Assembly: GCA_944322585.1 (NCBI GenBank)
Contig: CALUPB010000003.1
Location: 186,001-250,000 of the forward strand
DNA: 64,000 bases
DNA from: an uncultured Bacteroidales bacterium
GTDB taxonomy: Bacteria > Bacteroidota > Bacteroidia > Bacteroidales > UBA932
Reading direction: 5' to 3'
Shown piece after piece: positions 34,450 through 43,846 of the stretch (position 1 is the first letter of the stretch; every line of letters starts with the position of its first letter). The notes below the pieces were generated by a model. That model searched no databases. It saw nothing but the letters and a program-made list of their open reading frames with translations, and was not told the origin of the DNA. The position numbers and the translations under genes are program-made.

Positions 34450-36414
34450 TTATCTTACACAGGACTTCTGAGGGTTGCCTCCGAACTGGGACCATGAAGT
34501 ACCGTGCCCGGTCGCGCTGCCCTTGACTGCGAACAGGGTCGGCTGACCGTCCTTCATACCGGCGCAGTAGATGGTGCCGTCGCAGCTGATGGTAGGGGAT
34601 GACCGCATTCCGTCCGGAGCGAGCAATATCTCCGATACACGGCTGCCGTCGGTCGGGGAGAGTTTCACCAGCTTGCCGGTATTGCAGTCGTTATAATAGA
34701 CATATCCCTCATTATCGACCGCCGCGCACCCGGATATATCGCCATCGGCTACGGCTTCCCATTTCACGCTTCCGTCAGGATTCACCGCTGTCACACGACC
34801 TCCGTCTCCGGTCCAGTTTATATCTCCGGTAGTAACATAGAGAGTACCGTCATTACCTATTACGACTCCCTGTCCGTCGTATTTGTGGACTTCTCCGTTT
34901 ATACCTACTACCCATTCAGGCTCAGCGGCCTTGGTGTTATCCTTAGGATATTTATTGAGGTCATAGCAGTAAAGGACTGAAGTTGCAGATACCCTTGATG
35001 TCTTGTTCGCATACAGGAGGTATACTTTTCCGTCATCACTCATAGCCGGCTGGGAAGAACGTCCGTCTTCGTGTTCTTTGTTGTAATATCCCAAAGCATT
35101 CGGAGACTCCTGGTCATCCTGCGTGTAATACCACCAAGGACAGCTGTAACCGGCCAGGAGTTGATCCGTGCCCGAATAAACATGCTCCTCTCCCATATAA
35201 TCATAGACCCTGGAGCCGTAATTATCTCCGCAATGCGCCACGAACATATTGAGACTCTCGTTTCCGGCTATACCTCCGAAATTACCCCATTTTACCTTGA
35301 ACATCTGCTTGAATGCGCCTGTATTCCTGTCATAGATCTGTCCGTTCTCGGTTATTTTTATACCATTATAACCGTTCGCAGGATTATTCTGTGTCGTCAG
35401 CAGCACATCGTCGCCAAAAATGGCAGGCAGGACAGCAATATACCGTGCGCGTCCATAAGGAGCATACCATTTCTGCGTACCTTCCGGAGTCACGGCGAAT
35501 ACTCCCGATTCGTATTTTTCAGGATCCCTTTCGTTAAACCCGAGAGCCATGAATATGTTGCCTTCCTTGTCCACTGACGGGCCACAGGTCGTACTCTCCT
35601 TCTTACCGTTATTTCCGACGGCATCGGCTCCATGGATATTCCCGTTAAAAGACCACTTCTTCCCGCCATCCTTGGTATAGGCCACAAGGTAGTACCCTGA
35701 TGAAAGGGCATACACCATACTGCCGTCGACATTTGTTGCCGGGGAAGTGAATTTGACGAATGCATTCTCGCTTTCATCGTACATCTGTTCCCAAATGCAT
35801 TCAAGGCTGTTGACTCCGCGTTCGACTTCGATTGTGACGGTCTTGGTATTGGTCCCTTTCATATTGTCCGTCACGGTCAGGCTGACTTCGATCTCGCCGA
35901 ATTCAGGGAAAGTGAACTTCGGATTCTGTTCGTTTACGACAGTCGTGCCGAATTTCCATTCCCATCCGACAATGGTCCCGTCCTCATCGGTAGAGGCATC
36001 GGTGAACTGCACTTCCGTCTCACCGGCCCTGATGCCTGTCTGAGGAGTGTATGTAAAGTCGGCTACAGGGCGGATGTTGGTATCCTGCACCTTGATGGTC
36101 TTGACAAAGGTGGCTGAGACATTGCCGACATCCGAAGTCGCGGTGAGCTTTATGTCATAGTCGCCGACCTGCGGGAACGACAGAGGCTCCTCCATCTGGA
36201 GGCCGTAGACATGCTCGCTGCCCCATTCCCACCTGCACGCAATGATGTTTGCGTTCTCAGCATATGATGTATTGGTAATATGGATGTCCTCGTTGATTTC
36301 ATAGACATCCTTGTCTGTCGTGAAACCGGCATGGACCACGACCTGTTTCTCCTTTACGCAGCCAGAAAGAATAATCAGGACTGCCGCTGGAATTATCGTA
36401 AATAACCGTTGCAT
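34450..36414 (-). CDS. PKD-domain and beta-propeller surface lipoprotein
   Basis: 654 residues. Lipoprotein signal MQRLFTIIPAAVLIILSGCVKE (Cys 19). Two PKD-type beta-sandwich domains follow (about 30-110 and 115-205: GDYDIKLTATSDVGN; VQFTDASTDEDGTIVGWEWKFG...FPEFGEIEVSLTVTDN). The rest (about 210-654) is a PQQ-like propeller with repeated blades such as VDKEGNIFMALG, MSDDGKVYLLYA, IGNDGTLYVTTGD and VDNEGYVYYNDC. PKD domains usually hold proteins to a surface or ligand; the propeller may bind the substrate captured by the neighbouring SusCD pair. No catalytic motif is seen. It follows the SusD gene by 91 bases. Confidence 0.8.
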   Translation of the reverse strand: MQRLFTIIPAAVLIILSGCVKEKQVVVHAGFTTDKDVYEINEDIHITNTSYAENANIIACRWEWGSEHVYGLQMEEPLSFPQVGDYDIKLTATSDVGNVSATFVKTIKVQDTNIRPVADFTYTPQTGIRAGETEVQFTDASTDEDGTIVGWEWKFGTTVVNEQNPKFTFPEFGEIEVSLTVTDNMKGTNTKTVTIEVERGVNSLECIWEQMYDESENAFVKFTSPATNVDGSMVYALSSGYYLVAYTKDGGKKWSFNGNIHGADAVGNNGKKESTTCGPSVDKEGNIFMALGFNERDPEKYESGVFAVTPEGTQKWYAPYGRARYIAVLPAIFGDDVLLTTQNNPANGYNGIKITENGQIYDRNTGAFKQMFKVKWGNFGGIAGNESLNMFVAHCGDNYGSRVYDYMGEEHVYSGTDQLLAGYSCPWWYYTQDDQESPNALGYYNKEHEDGRSSQPAMSDDGKVYLLYANKTSRVSATSVLYCYDLNKYPKDNTKAAEPEWVVGINGEVHKYDGQGVVIGNDGTLYVTTGDINWTGDGGRVTAVNPDGSVKWEAVADGDISGCAAVDNEGYVYYNDCNTGKLVKLSPTDGSRVSEILLAPDGMRSSPTISCDGTIYCAGMKDGQPTLFAVKGSATGHGTSWSQFGGNPQKSCVR

Positions 36415-36505
36415 TTATATCATCGATTTTGAAATTGTTTGACATGGGCCGATCCTCCGCCTCTCCCGGCATCTTATTCCGGGAGAGGCGAAGGACAGCA
36501 GTTGA

Positions 36506-38323
36506 TCAGTTCCAGCCAGGGTTCTGATGAAGGTTGCCATTCTTCTGGATAACGACCTCGGGAACCGGATAGATGTACATATTGTCATTCCATATCCTGC
36601 TGGCATTATAAGTAAGTATATATCCGTCATCAGGATCGTTTTCGGCATGAGCGAAAACATTGCTTGAACTTGATTTTTTTGCAATTCCGGCATACTTTCC
36701 ATTATACGCCTGATCCTGCGTGAAATATACATCATATACACCATCTCCATTCAGATCGAGAGGAGTATCCAGAGCCGGGATATAGATACCGTCCCACGGT
36801 GCATCCTGCCACAGATGACCGCAGGCCCAACGCTTCAGGTCATTGAGTCTCAGGCCCTCCAGCACAAGTTCGCACTCCCTTTCCCTGCGGATTTCCAGAA
36901 TGACGGGATCGGTCACGTCCGGATATATCGACTGCATATACGGGTCGGCAGCCGTCGGTTTGATATCAAGGTCACCGCCTGTGATACCTGCCCTGCGGCG
37001 CAAAGCCCCTATTGTCCGGCTCCACTGTTCATCCGTCAATGTCCCGAGCTCCGCCTTGGCCTCAGCATAATTCAACAGGACTTCAGCATAACGTGCATAC
37101 GGAATATCGTTATAATTCGTAGGCCCGTTATCCATGGAAGGATCATCCATCACATATTTAGTAAACTGATATCCTGTCTCCGCCAGACCTACGATATTCG
37201 GGGCTGTCGGCACATACTTTCCGGAAGTGCCCAGGCTTGTATAATCCGCAGCCCGTATGGTCTGGTTCAGACGGTAGTCCCTGCCGGTGGTTTCCTCGTC
37301 AAAAGTCTTGTAGGTCCCGTCTTCATTCCTTTCGTTGTAGAATGTGCCGTCCAGGTTCAGATAAGTCTTCGCAAAGGCACGTGTCATACAGAGGTGGACA
37401 CCGTAGGACGAGGAATTGTACCACCAGTTGGCCGTCCCCATCTGCAGCACAGGATCGAGGGAAAGGGCCAGCATCACCTCTTCCGTCACCGTTTTGTCAC
37501 TGATGAACAGGTCACGGTATGCGCCTCTGCCATCACCGGTATAGGCCTCAGCAGCAGTATGAAGCTTGTACGGACCCTGGTTCATGATCAGTTCCGCCGC
37601 TTCTGCCGCTTCTGCAAAAAGCTCATCCGCAGTGATTGTACAGCCCTTCAGATATTCGTCCCCGAATTCGCTGCCTCCATCCGAATGGTATTTCCTGAAA
37701 GATGCCTCGAACAGGCAGAAGCGGGACTTGTAGAACAGGGCGGTCCATTTGTTTACGGTATTGGAATTGGGAGTTATGCCTGTCTCCGTGATATTCCGGT
37801 AAGCATAGTCCAGATCAGCTATAATATTGCTGATTATCACATCCCTGCTGTCCTGGGCCTTATAGAGTTCCTCGCTTTCCGGTTCCAGGACCTTGTCAAT
37901 CCACGGCACCTCCCCGTATTTGACCAGCTTGTCGAAATAGAAATATGCGCGGAACAGCCTCGCTATCCCGGTATAGTTGTTCCTGACATTTTCCGGCACC
38001 CGTTCATCTGTGTTGTGCTGGATGAAATAGTTTACATTCCGGATGCTGCTCCAGTCCCAGGATGTCTCCGAATTGGTCGTGTATGCTCCCACTTCGTAGG
38101 TATCAGTCTGTATCTTGGCTGCATTGTCCATTGTTATATTGATACGGAACGCATCTCCCCATCCCGGAAGCCAGTTGTAGAATCCGTATGTATAGTTCTG
38201 CAGACCCGTCTCCGAGCCGAATACCATATCCGTACTTGCCATATCCTTCGGATTTTCCGTAAGGTCACAGGATACAGCCAGAAAGAATACCGTACCTGAA
38301 AGAATATATGCTAACTTTTTCAT
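36506..38323 (-). CDS. SusD/RagB-type lipoprotein (locus 2)
   Basis: Substrate-binding lid of the second SusC. From the ATG near 38323 it has 605 residues with signal peptide KKLAYILSGTVFFLAVSCDLTENP (lipobox AVSC). SusD marks: ARLFRAYFYFDKLVKYGEVPWIDK near residue 110, YARYAEVLLNYAEAKAELG and RRRAGITGG...ILEIRRERECELVLEGLRLNDLKRW near the C terminus. The frame is open about ten codons further upstream, starting with TTG or an internal ATG, which would only lengthen the n-region. About 46 bases separate it from the SusC stop. The ligand cannot be read from the sequence. Confidence 0.93.
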   Translation of the reverse strand: MKKLAYILSGTVFFLAVSCDLTENPKDMASTDMVFGSETGLQNYTYGFYNWLPGWGDAFRINITMDNAAKIQTDTYEVGAYTTNSETSWDWSSIRNVNYFIQHNTDERVPENVRNNYTGIARLFRAYFYFDKLVKYGEVPWIDKVLEPESEELYKAQDSRDVIISNIIADLDYAYRNITETGITPNSNTVNKWTALFYKSRFCLFEASFRKYHSDGGSEFGDEYLKGCTITADELFAEAAEAAELIMNQGPYKLHTAAEAYTGDGRGAYRDLFISDKTVTEEVMLALSLDPVLQMGTANWWYNSSSYGVHLCMTRAFAKTYLNLDGTFYNERNEDGTYKTFDEETTGRDYRLNQTIRAADYTSLGTSGKYVPTAPNIVGLAETGYQFTKYVMDDPSMDNGPTNYNDIPYARYAEVLLNYAEAKAELGTLTDEQWSRTIGALRRRAGITGGDLDIKPTAADPYMQSIYPDVTDPVILEIRRERECELVLEGLRLNDLKRWACGHLWQDAPWDGIYIPALDTPLDLNGDGVYDVYFTQDQAYNGKYAGIAKKSSSSNVFAHAENDPDDGYILTYNASRIWNDNMYIYPVPEVVIQKNGNLHQNPGWN

Positions 38324-38369
38324 TGTATCGAGAGTCATGTTTATAATTTTCAAGTCTTCGGGAAAGGCC

Positions 38370-41300
38370 TCAGAATGTAATGTTCAGGCCTATGCTGTAT
38401 GACTTCATGGTAGGATATCCGAAGCCGTCGCCCGCATCGGCCGCCGATATGGAATCCGTGCCGTAGATATTGGCGGTAACATCTATATCCCTGGTATATC
38501 TGTAGACCGGAGACCATGTCCAGAGATTCTCTCCCGAGAAAAATACCGTCACTTTATCTATCTTCGCCTTTCTCGTCAATTTCTGCGGAATTGTATATCC
38601 GATCTGCAGATTTTTCAGCCTGATATAGGAAACATCCTGAAGATACCTTGTATTGGCAAAATAGTTACCGTTGTAGAACGGTCCGTAATAACCTGTATAA
38701 CGAGGAAGATACGCATCCCTGTTATCCTCTGTCCAATAGTTTCCCACATGCCATGTCGGCATATTGTTGTACGGACGGTTATACTGCCCCCAGAACATTG
38801 ACTCGTTGCTCGGATACCAGTCCTGTTTGCCGACTCCCTGGAAGAATGCGCTCAGATAAATGTTGTTCCACTCGAGATCAATCCCGAAACTGTAGATATA
38901 ACGCGGTTCCGAATTTCCGATGACCCTCCTGTCTCCGGGGTCATCCACCGTATTGCTCCCGCGGTCAATGTACCCGTTGCCGTTCAAGTCCTCGAATTTG
39001 ATGTCTCCCGGATACAGCCTGTAATCATCCGATGTACTCATCAAAGGATTATAATATTCCTGGCCGTGTGCCTTTGCGTTGGCCTCCGCTATGTCTATCT
39101 CATCCTGCGTCTGCCATAGCCCGTTGGAAACATAACCCCAGATTTCGCCTATCCTCATTCCTTCGTAATAATTGTAGTTGGTATTCGAGGTGCTTAGAGA
39201 TCCGGTCGCGTTGTTGTATTTGTCAATTATGGAATAATAATCGGCAAGTGTTGCCTTTATCCCGTAACTGAACGGCTTGCCTCCGAGCATGAAACTGTCG
39301 TTCCAGGTGAGAATGAGCTCATACCCCCTCGTGGTCATCTCGGCATAGTTCCCTTTTGGAGAACTTGCCCCGTAGACATCAGGGAGAGTAGGGCCGACAG
39401 TGTACATATTCAACGTACGCCTGATGTAATAGTCGCCGGTGAATGTCAGCCTGCCGTCGAAGAAGGCAAGATCGAGCCCGACATCGAATGTCCTTGCCGT
39501 CTCCCAAGTCAGGGATGCAGGAATCGGTGACGGGGCCTGTGTATAGAGGGCTTCCTTACCGTCGATTATGCGGCCGCTGTCAAAACCGAATATCTCATTG
39601 TATGCATAATTGCCTACATTGCTGTTGCCGAGCGAGCCATAGGACGCTCTGACCTTGATATTGGTAATGTCTTTCTTGTCCACCCTGAACCAAGGCTCCT
39701 CGGTGACACGCCAGCCTAAGGAAACCGATGGGAAGAATGCCCATCTCTGCCGCGGAGGGAATTTGGAGCTTCCGTCATACCTTCCGTTCAGCTCGATCAG
39801 ATAACGGTCATCGTAGCTGTAGTTGATACGGGCAAATGCACCTGCATTCCGCCACCTGTGCCAGTCTCCGGCTACCTGGCGGTTGTCTGTGCCCATTGCA
39901 AGCTGTATATTCTCCACATCCCCGGTCAGCAGGTCGTCATTGTACGCTTCAGTGTATTTATAGGTCTGCTGTTCATAATTATATCCTAACAAAGCCTTAA
40001 AATAATGCCGGCCGGCGAACGTGTCTTCAAATTCGACATATTCGTTTGTCACTATATTGTCATATTTGCCTGCTCCCTCCCTGATATATGACCGGAGACC
40101 GGACACGGTTCCGACCACGCCTTCTATCTGGGAATACTCGGTAGGCACCTTCCTGACACTGTTCGTGAAATCCTTGACTCTGTATGTAAAGTCTGCGTTG
40201 ATCTTCAACCTGCCATCAAGGAAAGTCGCATTCGCACGGAATGTCGTATTGAGCTGATCCGTATCATAGGTCCTCTTGCTCTTTCCGTACAGGAAATCAC
40301 CAACCGAATATACTGCGCTGTAGGTCATGGTCCCATCCGGATTCCACAAGGTCGAACAAGGGAAAGCCGCATCCGCTATGTTTCTCCATATATTGGAAGT
40401 GTTCATCGCATACAGTTCAGGAGTAATGTATCTTGACCTTGCGATATCTGTATTGTTGGATATCTTGAGCCACGGAGTCACCTGATAGCCCATCTTCATA
40501 CGTCCGTTGAAGACCCTGTACGATTCCGGATTGACATCTGAGTCGAAAATACCGTTGTTGTCAAAATACCTCATCGAGGCATAATAGTCGAACCTGTCAT
40601 CGGAACCGGAGATGGAGATGTTATGTGTCTGGCTGAAAGAGAAGTCCTTGTAAAGCAGGTCGTAATAGTCCGTACCCTTTACGAAATATACCCAATGTCC
40701 GGCTGTACCGAGGCTGCCGTCACTTACAAGGATTTCATAATTGCCTGTCTCCGCCCGTCTTCCGTACTCGTTGAGCCACGCCGTCGAGAACTCCATTGTA
40801 TTGTTGATACCCGATGGTGTCGTATGTCTTTTATTATACCACGCAGTATAGAAATGCTCCGCATACGTATATCCGTCAGTGACTACATCAGGAACGGAAA
40901 CAGGCATCCCGAACGTGAAATTGGCTGAATATGTCACTGTCGGCTTGCCTTTCGAGGCATTCTTGGTCGTAATCAATACGACACCATACGGGGCCCTCGA
41001 ACCGTAGACAGCAGACGAGGCTGCGTCCTTGAGCACGGAAACTGACTCTATATCATTTGGATTGATAAGACTGGCATCTCCCTCGACTCCATCTATAAGG
41101 ACAAGTGCGCTTCCTCCCTGGCCGATAGAGGTAGTACCGCGGATATTGTAGCCCGGAGAACTGTTCGGACGTCCATCGGTAAATTTGATGTTGAGGTTAG
41201 GCACCGCCCCCTGGAGCATCTGGGTCATGTTTGCCGTCGGCCTGCCGGCAAATGCTTCGGAACTGATCTGGTCGACCGCTCCCGTAAGATTGACCTTCTT

Positions 41301-41903
41301 CTGGGTACCGTATCCGACCACGACCACTTCATCAAGATAAAGATTGTCCTCAGGCATAGTAACGGACAGCACTTCCCTGCCGTTCAGGCTTACATCGACA
41401 GTCCTGTACCCTATCGATGAAAACCGCAGGATCCCGTCTTCCGGAGCCGGGATAGTGAATTTTCCGTCAAGGTCTGTCACCGTACCGGTGGAGGTGCCGG
41501 CAAGAATCACGCTTGCACCTATGACAGGCTGGCCGTCCATGTCCCGGACCTCTCCCGTGACAGTGTGGCCTTCAGGCTCCGGCTCCCGGGGTTTCTGTAC
41601 GGAAACAATCACATGTGACCTGTTGAATGAATAAGTGTAGCCTGTCCCGTCAAGGAGCCGGCCAAGGATGTCACTGACCATGCCCTTCTCCTGAGGGACG
41701 CTGACAACGAGGCTTGCATCGACGGATGCGGCATCGTAGTCGATTGAAAGGTCAGTCTGCTGTTCAATCTGGTCGAAAGCCTCGGCAAGAGTTATCCTCT
41801 CGCCGGATAGCTTCACCATCTGTTCCTGCGCAAAGGCCACTGCCGGAAAGAGGACGGCAGCCGTCAGCGCAAGAAGCACATTTTTAACTGGGTTGAGTTT
41901 CAT
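38370..41903 (-). CDS. SusC-type TonB-dependent transporter with STN domain (locus 2)
   Basis: Outer membrane importer of 1177 residues. Order: signal peptide (KNVLLALTAAVLFPAVAFAQ), STN (secretin/TonB N-terminal) domain at about 30-105 (ITLAEAFDQIEQQTDLSIDYDAA), carboxypeptidase-like domain at about 113-195 (VTGEVRDMDGQPVIGASVILAG), EVVVVGYGTQKKVNLTGAV, plug (NIRGTTSIGQGGSALVLIDG, NPNDIESVSVLKDAASSAVYGSRAPYGV) and the 22-strand barrel ending SYSIGLNITF. The STN domain is the part that contacts a FecR-type anti-sigma factor, which agrees with the FecR gene directly upstream. Signal is likely passed when substrate fills the transporter. Confidence 0.95.
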   Translation of the reverse strand: MKLNPVKNVLLALTAAVLFPAVAFAQEQMVKLSGERITLAEAFDQIEQQTDLSIDYDAASVDASLVVSVPQEKGMVSDILGRLLDGTGYTYSFNRSHVIVSVQKPREPEPEGHTVTGEVRDMDGQPVIGASVILAGTSTGTVTDLDGKFTIPAPEDGILRFSSIGYRTVDVSLNGREVLSVTMPEDNLYLDEVVVVGYGTQKKVNLTGAVDQISSEAFAGRPTANMTQMLQGAVPNLNIKFTDGRPNSSPGYNIRGTTSIGQGGSALVLIDGVEGDASLINPNDIESVSVLKDAASSAVYGSRAPYGVVLITTKNASKGKPTVTYSANFTFGMPVSVPDVVTDGYTYAEHFYTAWYNKRHTTPSGINNTMEFSTAWLNEYGRRAETGNYEILVSDGSLGTAGHWVYFVKGTDYYDLLYKDFSFSQTHNISISGSDDRFDYYASMRYFDNNGIFDSDVNPESYRVFNGRMKMGYQVTPWLKISNNTDIARSRYITPELYAMNTSNIWRNIADAAFPCSTLWNPDGTMTYSAVYSVGDFLYGKSKRTYDTDQLNTTFRANATFLDGRLKINADFTYRVKDFTNSVRKVPTEYSQIEGVVGTVSGLRSYIREGAGKYDNIVTNEYVEFEDTFAGRHYFKALLGYNYEQQTYKYTEAYNDDLLTGDVENIQLAMGTDNRQVAGDWHRWRNAGAFARINYSYDDRYLIELNGRYDGSSKFPPRQRWAFFPSVSLGWRVTEEPWFRVDKKDITNIKVRASYGSLGNSNVGNYAYNEIFGFDSGRIIDGKEALYTQAPSPIPASLTWETARTFDVGLDLAFFDGRLTFTGDYYIRRTLNMYTVGPTLPDVYGASSPKGNYAEMTTRGYELILTWNDSFMLGGKPFSYGIKATLADYYSIIDKYNNATGSLSTSNTNYNYYEGMRIGEIWGYVSNGLWQTQDEIDIAEANAKAHGQEYYNPLMSTSDDYRLYPGDIKFEDLNGNGYIDRGSNTVDDPGDRRVIGNSEPRYIYSFGIDLEWNNIYLSAFFQGVGKQDWYPSNESMFWGQYNRPYNNMPTWHVGNYWTEDNRDAYLPRYTGYYGPFYNGNYFANTRYLQDVSYIRLKNLQIGYTIPQKLTRKAKIDKVTVFFSGENLWTWSPVYRYTRDIDVTANIYGTDSISAADAGDGFGYPTMKSYSIGLNITF

Positions 41904-42025
41904 GATACCGTGCTGGTGTTTTTGTGGTTATACAATATAGTAAGCCAACCGCATCCACACGCACAGTCTGAAAGATTAAAAAAATGTTAAAGACACAGAA
42001 TCAGCGGACAGACCGTGAGAGAGTC

Positions 42026-42934
42026 CTAAAAATAAAAGAATATATTCTTCCCGTCCATCCGGTAGCTGGAACCGTCTATGAGCATAGTCAGGACATCCAG
42101 AGTCTCCTCAAGTGTCTCGTCCGGCCGGAATTTGGCAAAATATTCCTGACGGGAACCGGTCTGTGCAGCATCGTAATAGATTTCAACACCGAATTTCCTC
42201 TCTATGGCAGAAGCTATACTCCCGAAATCCACTCCGCTGAACACAAGATAGCCCTGCTCCCAGGAAGCGATTTTCCCGGCATTAACTTCCCTGATCTCGG
42301 TCTTCCGTGTCGCGGCATCGTATGCCAGCTGCATGTCGGGATCCAGAATATAGGACCTGCAGCTGTCGGCCGTCACTTCCACTTTCACCCTGCCATCTAT
42401 AAGGGTCGTCCTCGAGACGGATTCATCCGGATATGCCTCCACGCAGAATTTGGTCCCGACAGCCGTGACATTCATATTCCTCGTCTTCACGACAAACTGC
42501 TTCCGGTCATCACGGGCCACGTCGAAATTGGCTTCTCCCGTAAGAAAGACCGTCCTGTCGTCTCCGGTGAACTGCTCCGGGAACACAATGAACGAACCGG
42601 CATTCAAGGCCACCGCAGTACCGTCCGCCAGAGTGACGGTCGTCTGCTCGCCATATTCAGTACTGATACAGGCATACTCCGGTTCCGGTCTGTCAGCAAG
42701 TTTCCAAGTCAGGACAGAAGAAATTACAGCAAGCGCCAGCGAAGCCGCAGCAAACCACATATATCCGGAAAACTTTCCTGTCTTCCTGCGGCTCTCGCTT
42801 GCATCCATCATCCTGTGAACGGCTTCAAGATCCTTCATGGTCTCCGGAGACACCTTTCCTTCGGAATCTTCCCAAAGCTGTCTGATGACCTTTTCATCGC
42901 GCATGTCCCGTATGTCGTTTTCTTTCCTGTCCAT
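42026..42934 (-). CDS. FecR-family anti-sigma factor
   Basis: Inner-membrane protein that holds the neighbouring ECF sigma factor inactive and senses the state of the SusC transporter. From ATG 42934 it has 302 residues: cytoplasmic sigma-binding part (about 1-75, including KVIRQLWEDSEG), a membrane helix (about 76-95: GYMWFAAASLALAVISSVLTW), then the periplasmic FecR domain (EYGEQTTVTLADGTAVALNAGSFIVFPEQF...REVFLTGEANFDVARD-like) and a C-terminal STN-like fold (FGSIASAIERKFGVEIYYD). The longer open frame overlaps the sigma gene and is not used. It begins two bases after the sigma stop. Confidence 0.92.
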   Translation of the reverse strand: MDRKENDIRDMRDEKVIRQLWEDSEGKVSPETMKDLEAVHRMMDASESRRKTGKFSGYMWFAAASLALAVISSVLTWKLADRPEPEYACISTEYGEQTTVTLADGTAVALNAGSFIVFPEQFTGDDRTVFLTGEANFDVARDDRKQFVVKTRNMNVTAVGTKFCVEAYPDESVSRTTLIDGRVKVEVTADSCRSYILDPDMQLAYDAATRKTEIREVNAGKIASWEQGYLVFSGVDFGSIASAIERKFGVEIYYDAAQTGSRQEYFAKFRPDETLEETLDVLTMLIDGSSYRMDGKNIFFYF

Positions 42935-42936
42935 AA

Positions 42937-43515
42937 CTAACCATATATAAAGTAAGCCAACGGCATGATCACACACAAAAGATATTTCAGGGCACGACGA
43001 AGTGCGGACAGTGCTGCCGTAAGATGATTTTCCACTGTCCGCTTGTTTATATTCAGCCTTGCCGCTATCTCATCATTAGTGTACCCCCCCCAGCGGCTCA
43101 TCACGAATATTTCCCTCCTCCGCTGCGGCATCTTTCTGACCGTTGCCGCTACAATTGCCTTGATCTGCCGTTCCTTCAGCTTCTCTTCCGGGCCGACGGC
43201 TGTCCCTTCCGGCTGCTTCTTCCCCTCTTCGACATATTTCTTCACCACATCGAGATGGTCATAATAATTATAGACTGAAAATCTTGCCATCTGGAAAAGA
43301 TATCCTTCGAACGAACGGACTCCGGACAGTTTCGCACGGTCTTTCCATATATTGAAGAAAATGTCCTGCGCAATATCCCGTGCCTGCTCCTCATCGCCCG
43401 TACATGCTTTCAGGAAAGCCACGACTTTCGGCTGGTAACGGATGAAAAGCCAGTCGAAAGCAGTCCTGCTTCCTTCACTCAGTTCTTTCAGAAATATGCT
43501 TACTTCCTTCTGCAC
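42937..43515 (-). CDS. ECF-type RNA polymerase sigma-70 factor
   Basis: A 192-residue sigma factor of the group common in Bacteroidota beside FecR and SusC. Region 2 is seen at about 20-85 (FDWLFIRYQPKVVAFLKACTGDEEQARDIAQDIFFNIWKDR, FEGYLFQMARFSVYNYYD), and region 4 at about 120-175 (ATVRKMPQRRREIFVMSRWGGYTNDEIAARLNINKRTVENHL). The end is hydrophobic (LLCVIMPLAYFIYG), often seen in this group. The start is GTG (43513-43515); no ATG stands at a sensible place. It should direct transcription of the SusCD locus after release by FecR. Confidence 0.92.
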   Translation of the reverse strand: MQKEVSIFLKELSEGSRTAFDWLFIRYQPKVVAFLKACTGDEEQARDIAQDIFFNIWKDRAKLSGVRSFEGYLFQMARFSVYNYYDHLDVVKKYVEEGKKQPEGTAVGPEEKLKERQIKAIVAATVRKMPQRRREIFVMSRWGGYTNDEIAARLNINKRTVENHLTAALSALRRALKYLLCVIMPLAYFIYG

Positions 43516-43522
43516 TTCAATT

Positions 43523-43555
43523 AGAAGTTGTTTTGATTTTTGTCATTATAAATTT
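43523..43555. repeat. 33-base repeat, copy A (upstream of sigma factor)
   Basis: Identical at 30 of 33 positions to copy B at 54810-54842, in the same orientation; both share the 20-base core ATTTTTGTCATTATAAATTT. Copy A ends eight bases before the GTG start of the sigma gene (reading on the minus strand). It may be a binding site, a promoter upstream element or the end of a degraded mobile element. Confidence 0.7.
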
Positions 43556-43790
43556 TATGAGGTATTTTCGAAATCGGCCGGGCTTTCTTTGTGAAAAGAA
43601 TGGTAAAGATAGTCAAATTTTCCAAGCCTACAGCAATGTACCGACAGCATTGGAGACATTGTCGAAGAACATCAATTCGATGAGAGATATTCCTCTATAC
43701 GCCTGCTTATCTTCCTGTAAAGCATATTTATCTGATATTTAAGTGCAAATATAGAAGTTTTTGCGAATACAGGTGCGTTTTCCGATTCAC

Positions 43791-43820
43791 AAAAAAAGAC
43801 GGCTGAAAATTCCAGCCGTC
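43791..43820 (-). terminator. Terminator after rpsC
   Basis: On the minus strand GACGGCTG / CAGCCGTC (43813-43820 with 43798-43805) form an eight-base-pair stem with a seven-base loop and are followed by seven T. It starts 27 bases after the rpsC stop, so the ribosomal operon ends here and does not continue into rplP. Confidence 0.88.
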
Positions 43821-43846
43821 TAGTCAGATTTGTTATATGAAACAGA

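Larger units (their letters stand above)
43516..43846. other. Intergenic region between rpsC and the sigma factor gene
   Basis: No gene is supported in these 331 bases. Contents: one copy of a 33-base repeat (43523-43555) directly upstream of the sigma start, a minus-strand -7 match TATATTTG (43746-43753) that may start the sigma transcript with a leader over 200 bases long, a weaker TATCTTTA (43604-43611), and the terminator of the ribosomal operon (43791-43820). Confidence 0.6.

Noticed and set aside
36815-38299. Plus-strand open frame of 494 codons opposite the second SusD gene
   Set aside because: No signal, domain or start context; the minus strand encodes an obvious SusD protein with the expected neighbours.
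43523-43846. Insertion sequence remnant between rpsC and the sigma gene
   Set aside because: Only one 33-base repeat copy is here, with no transposase fragment, no target duplication and no inverted partner nearby; kept only as a repeat.
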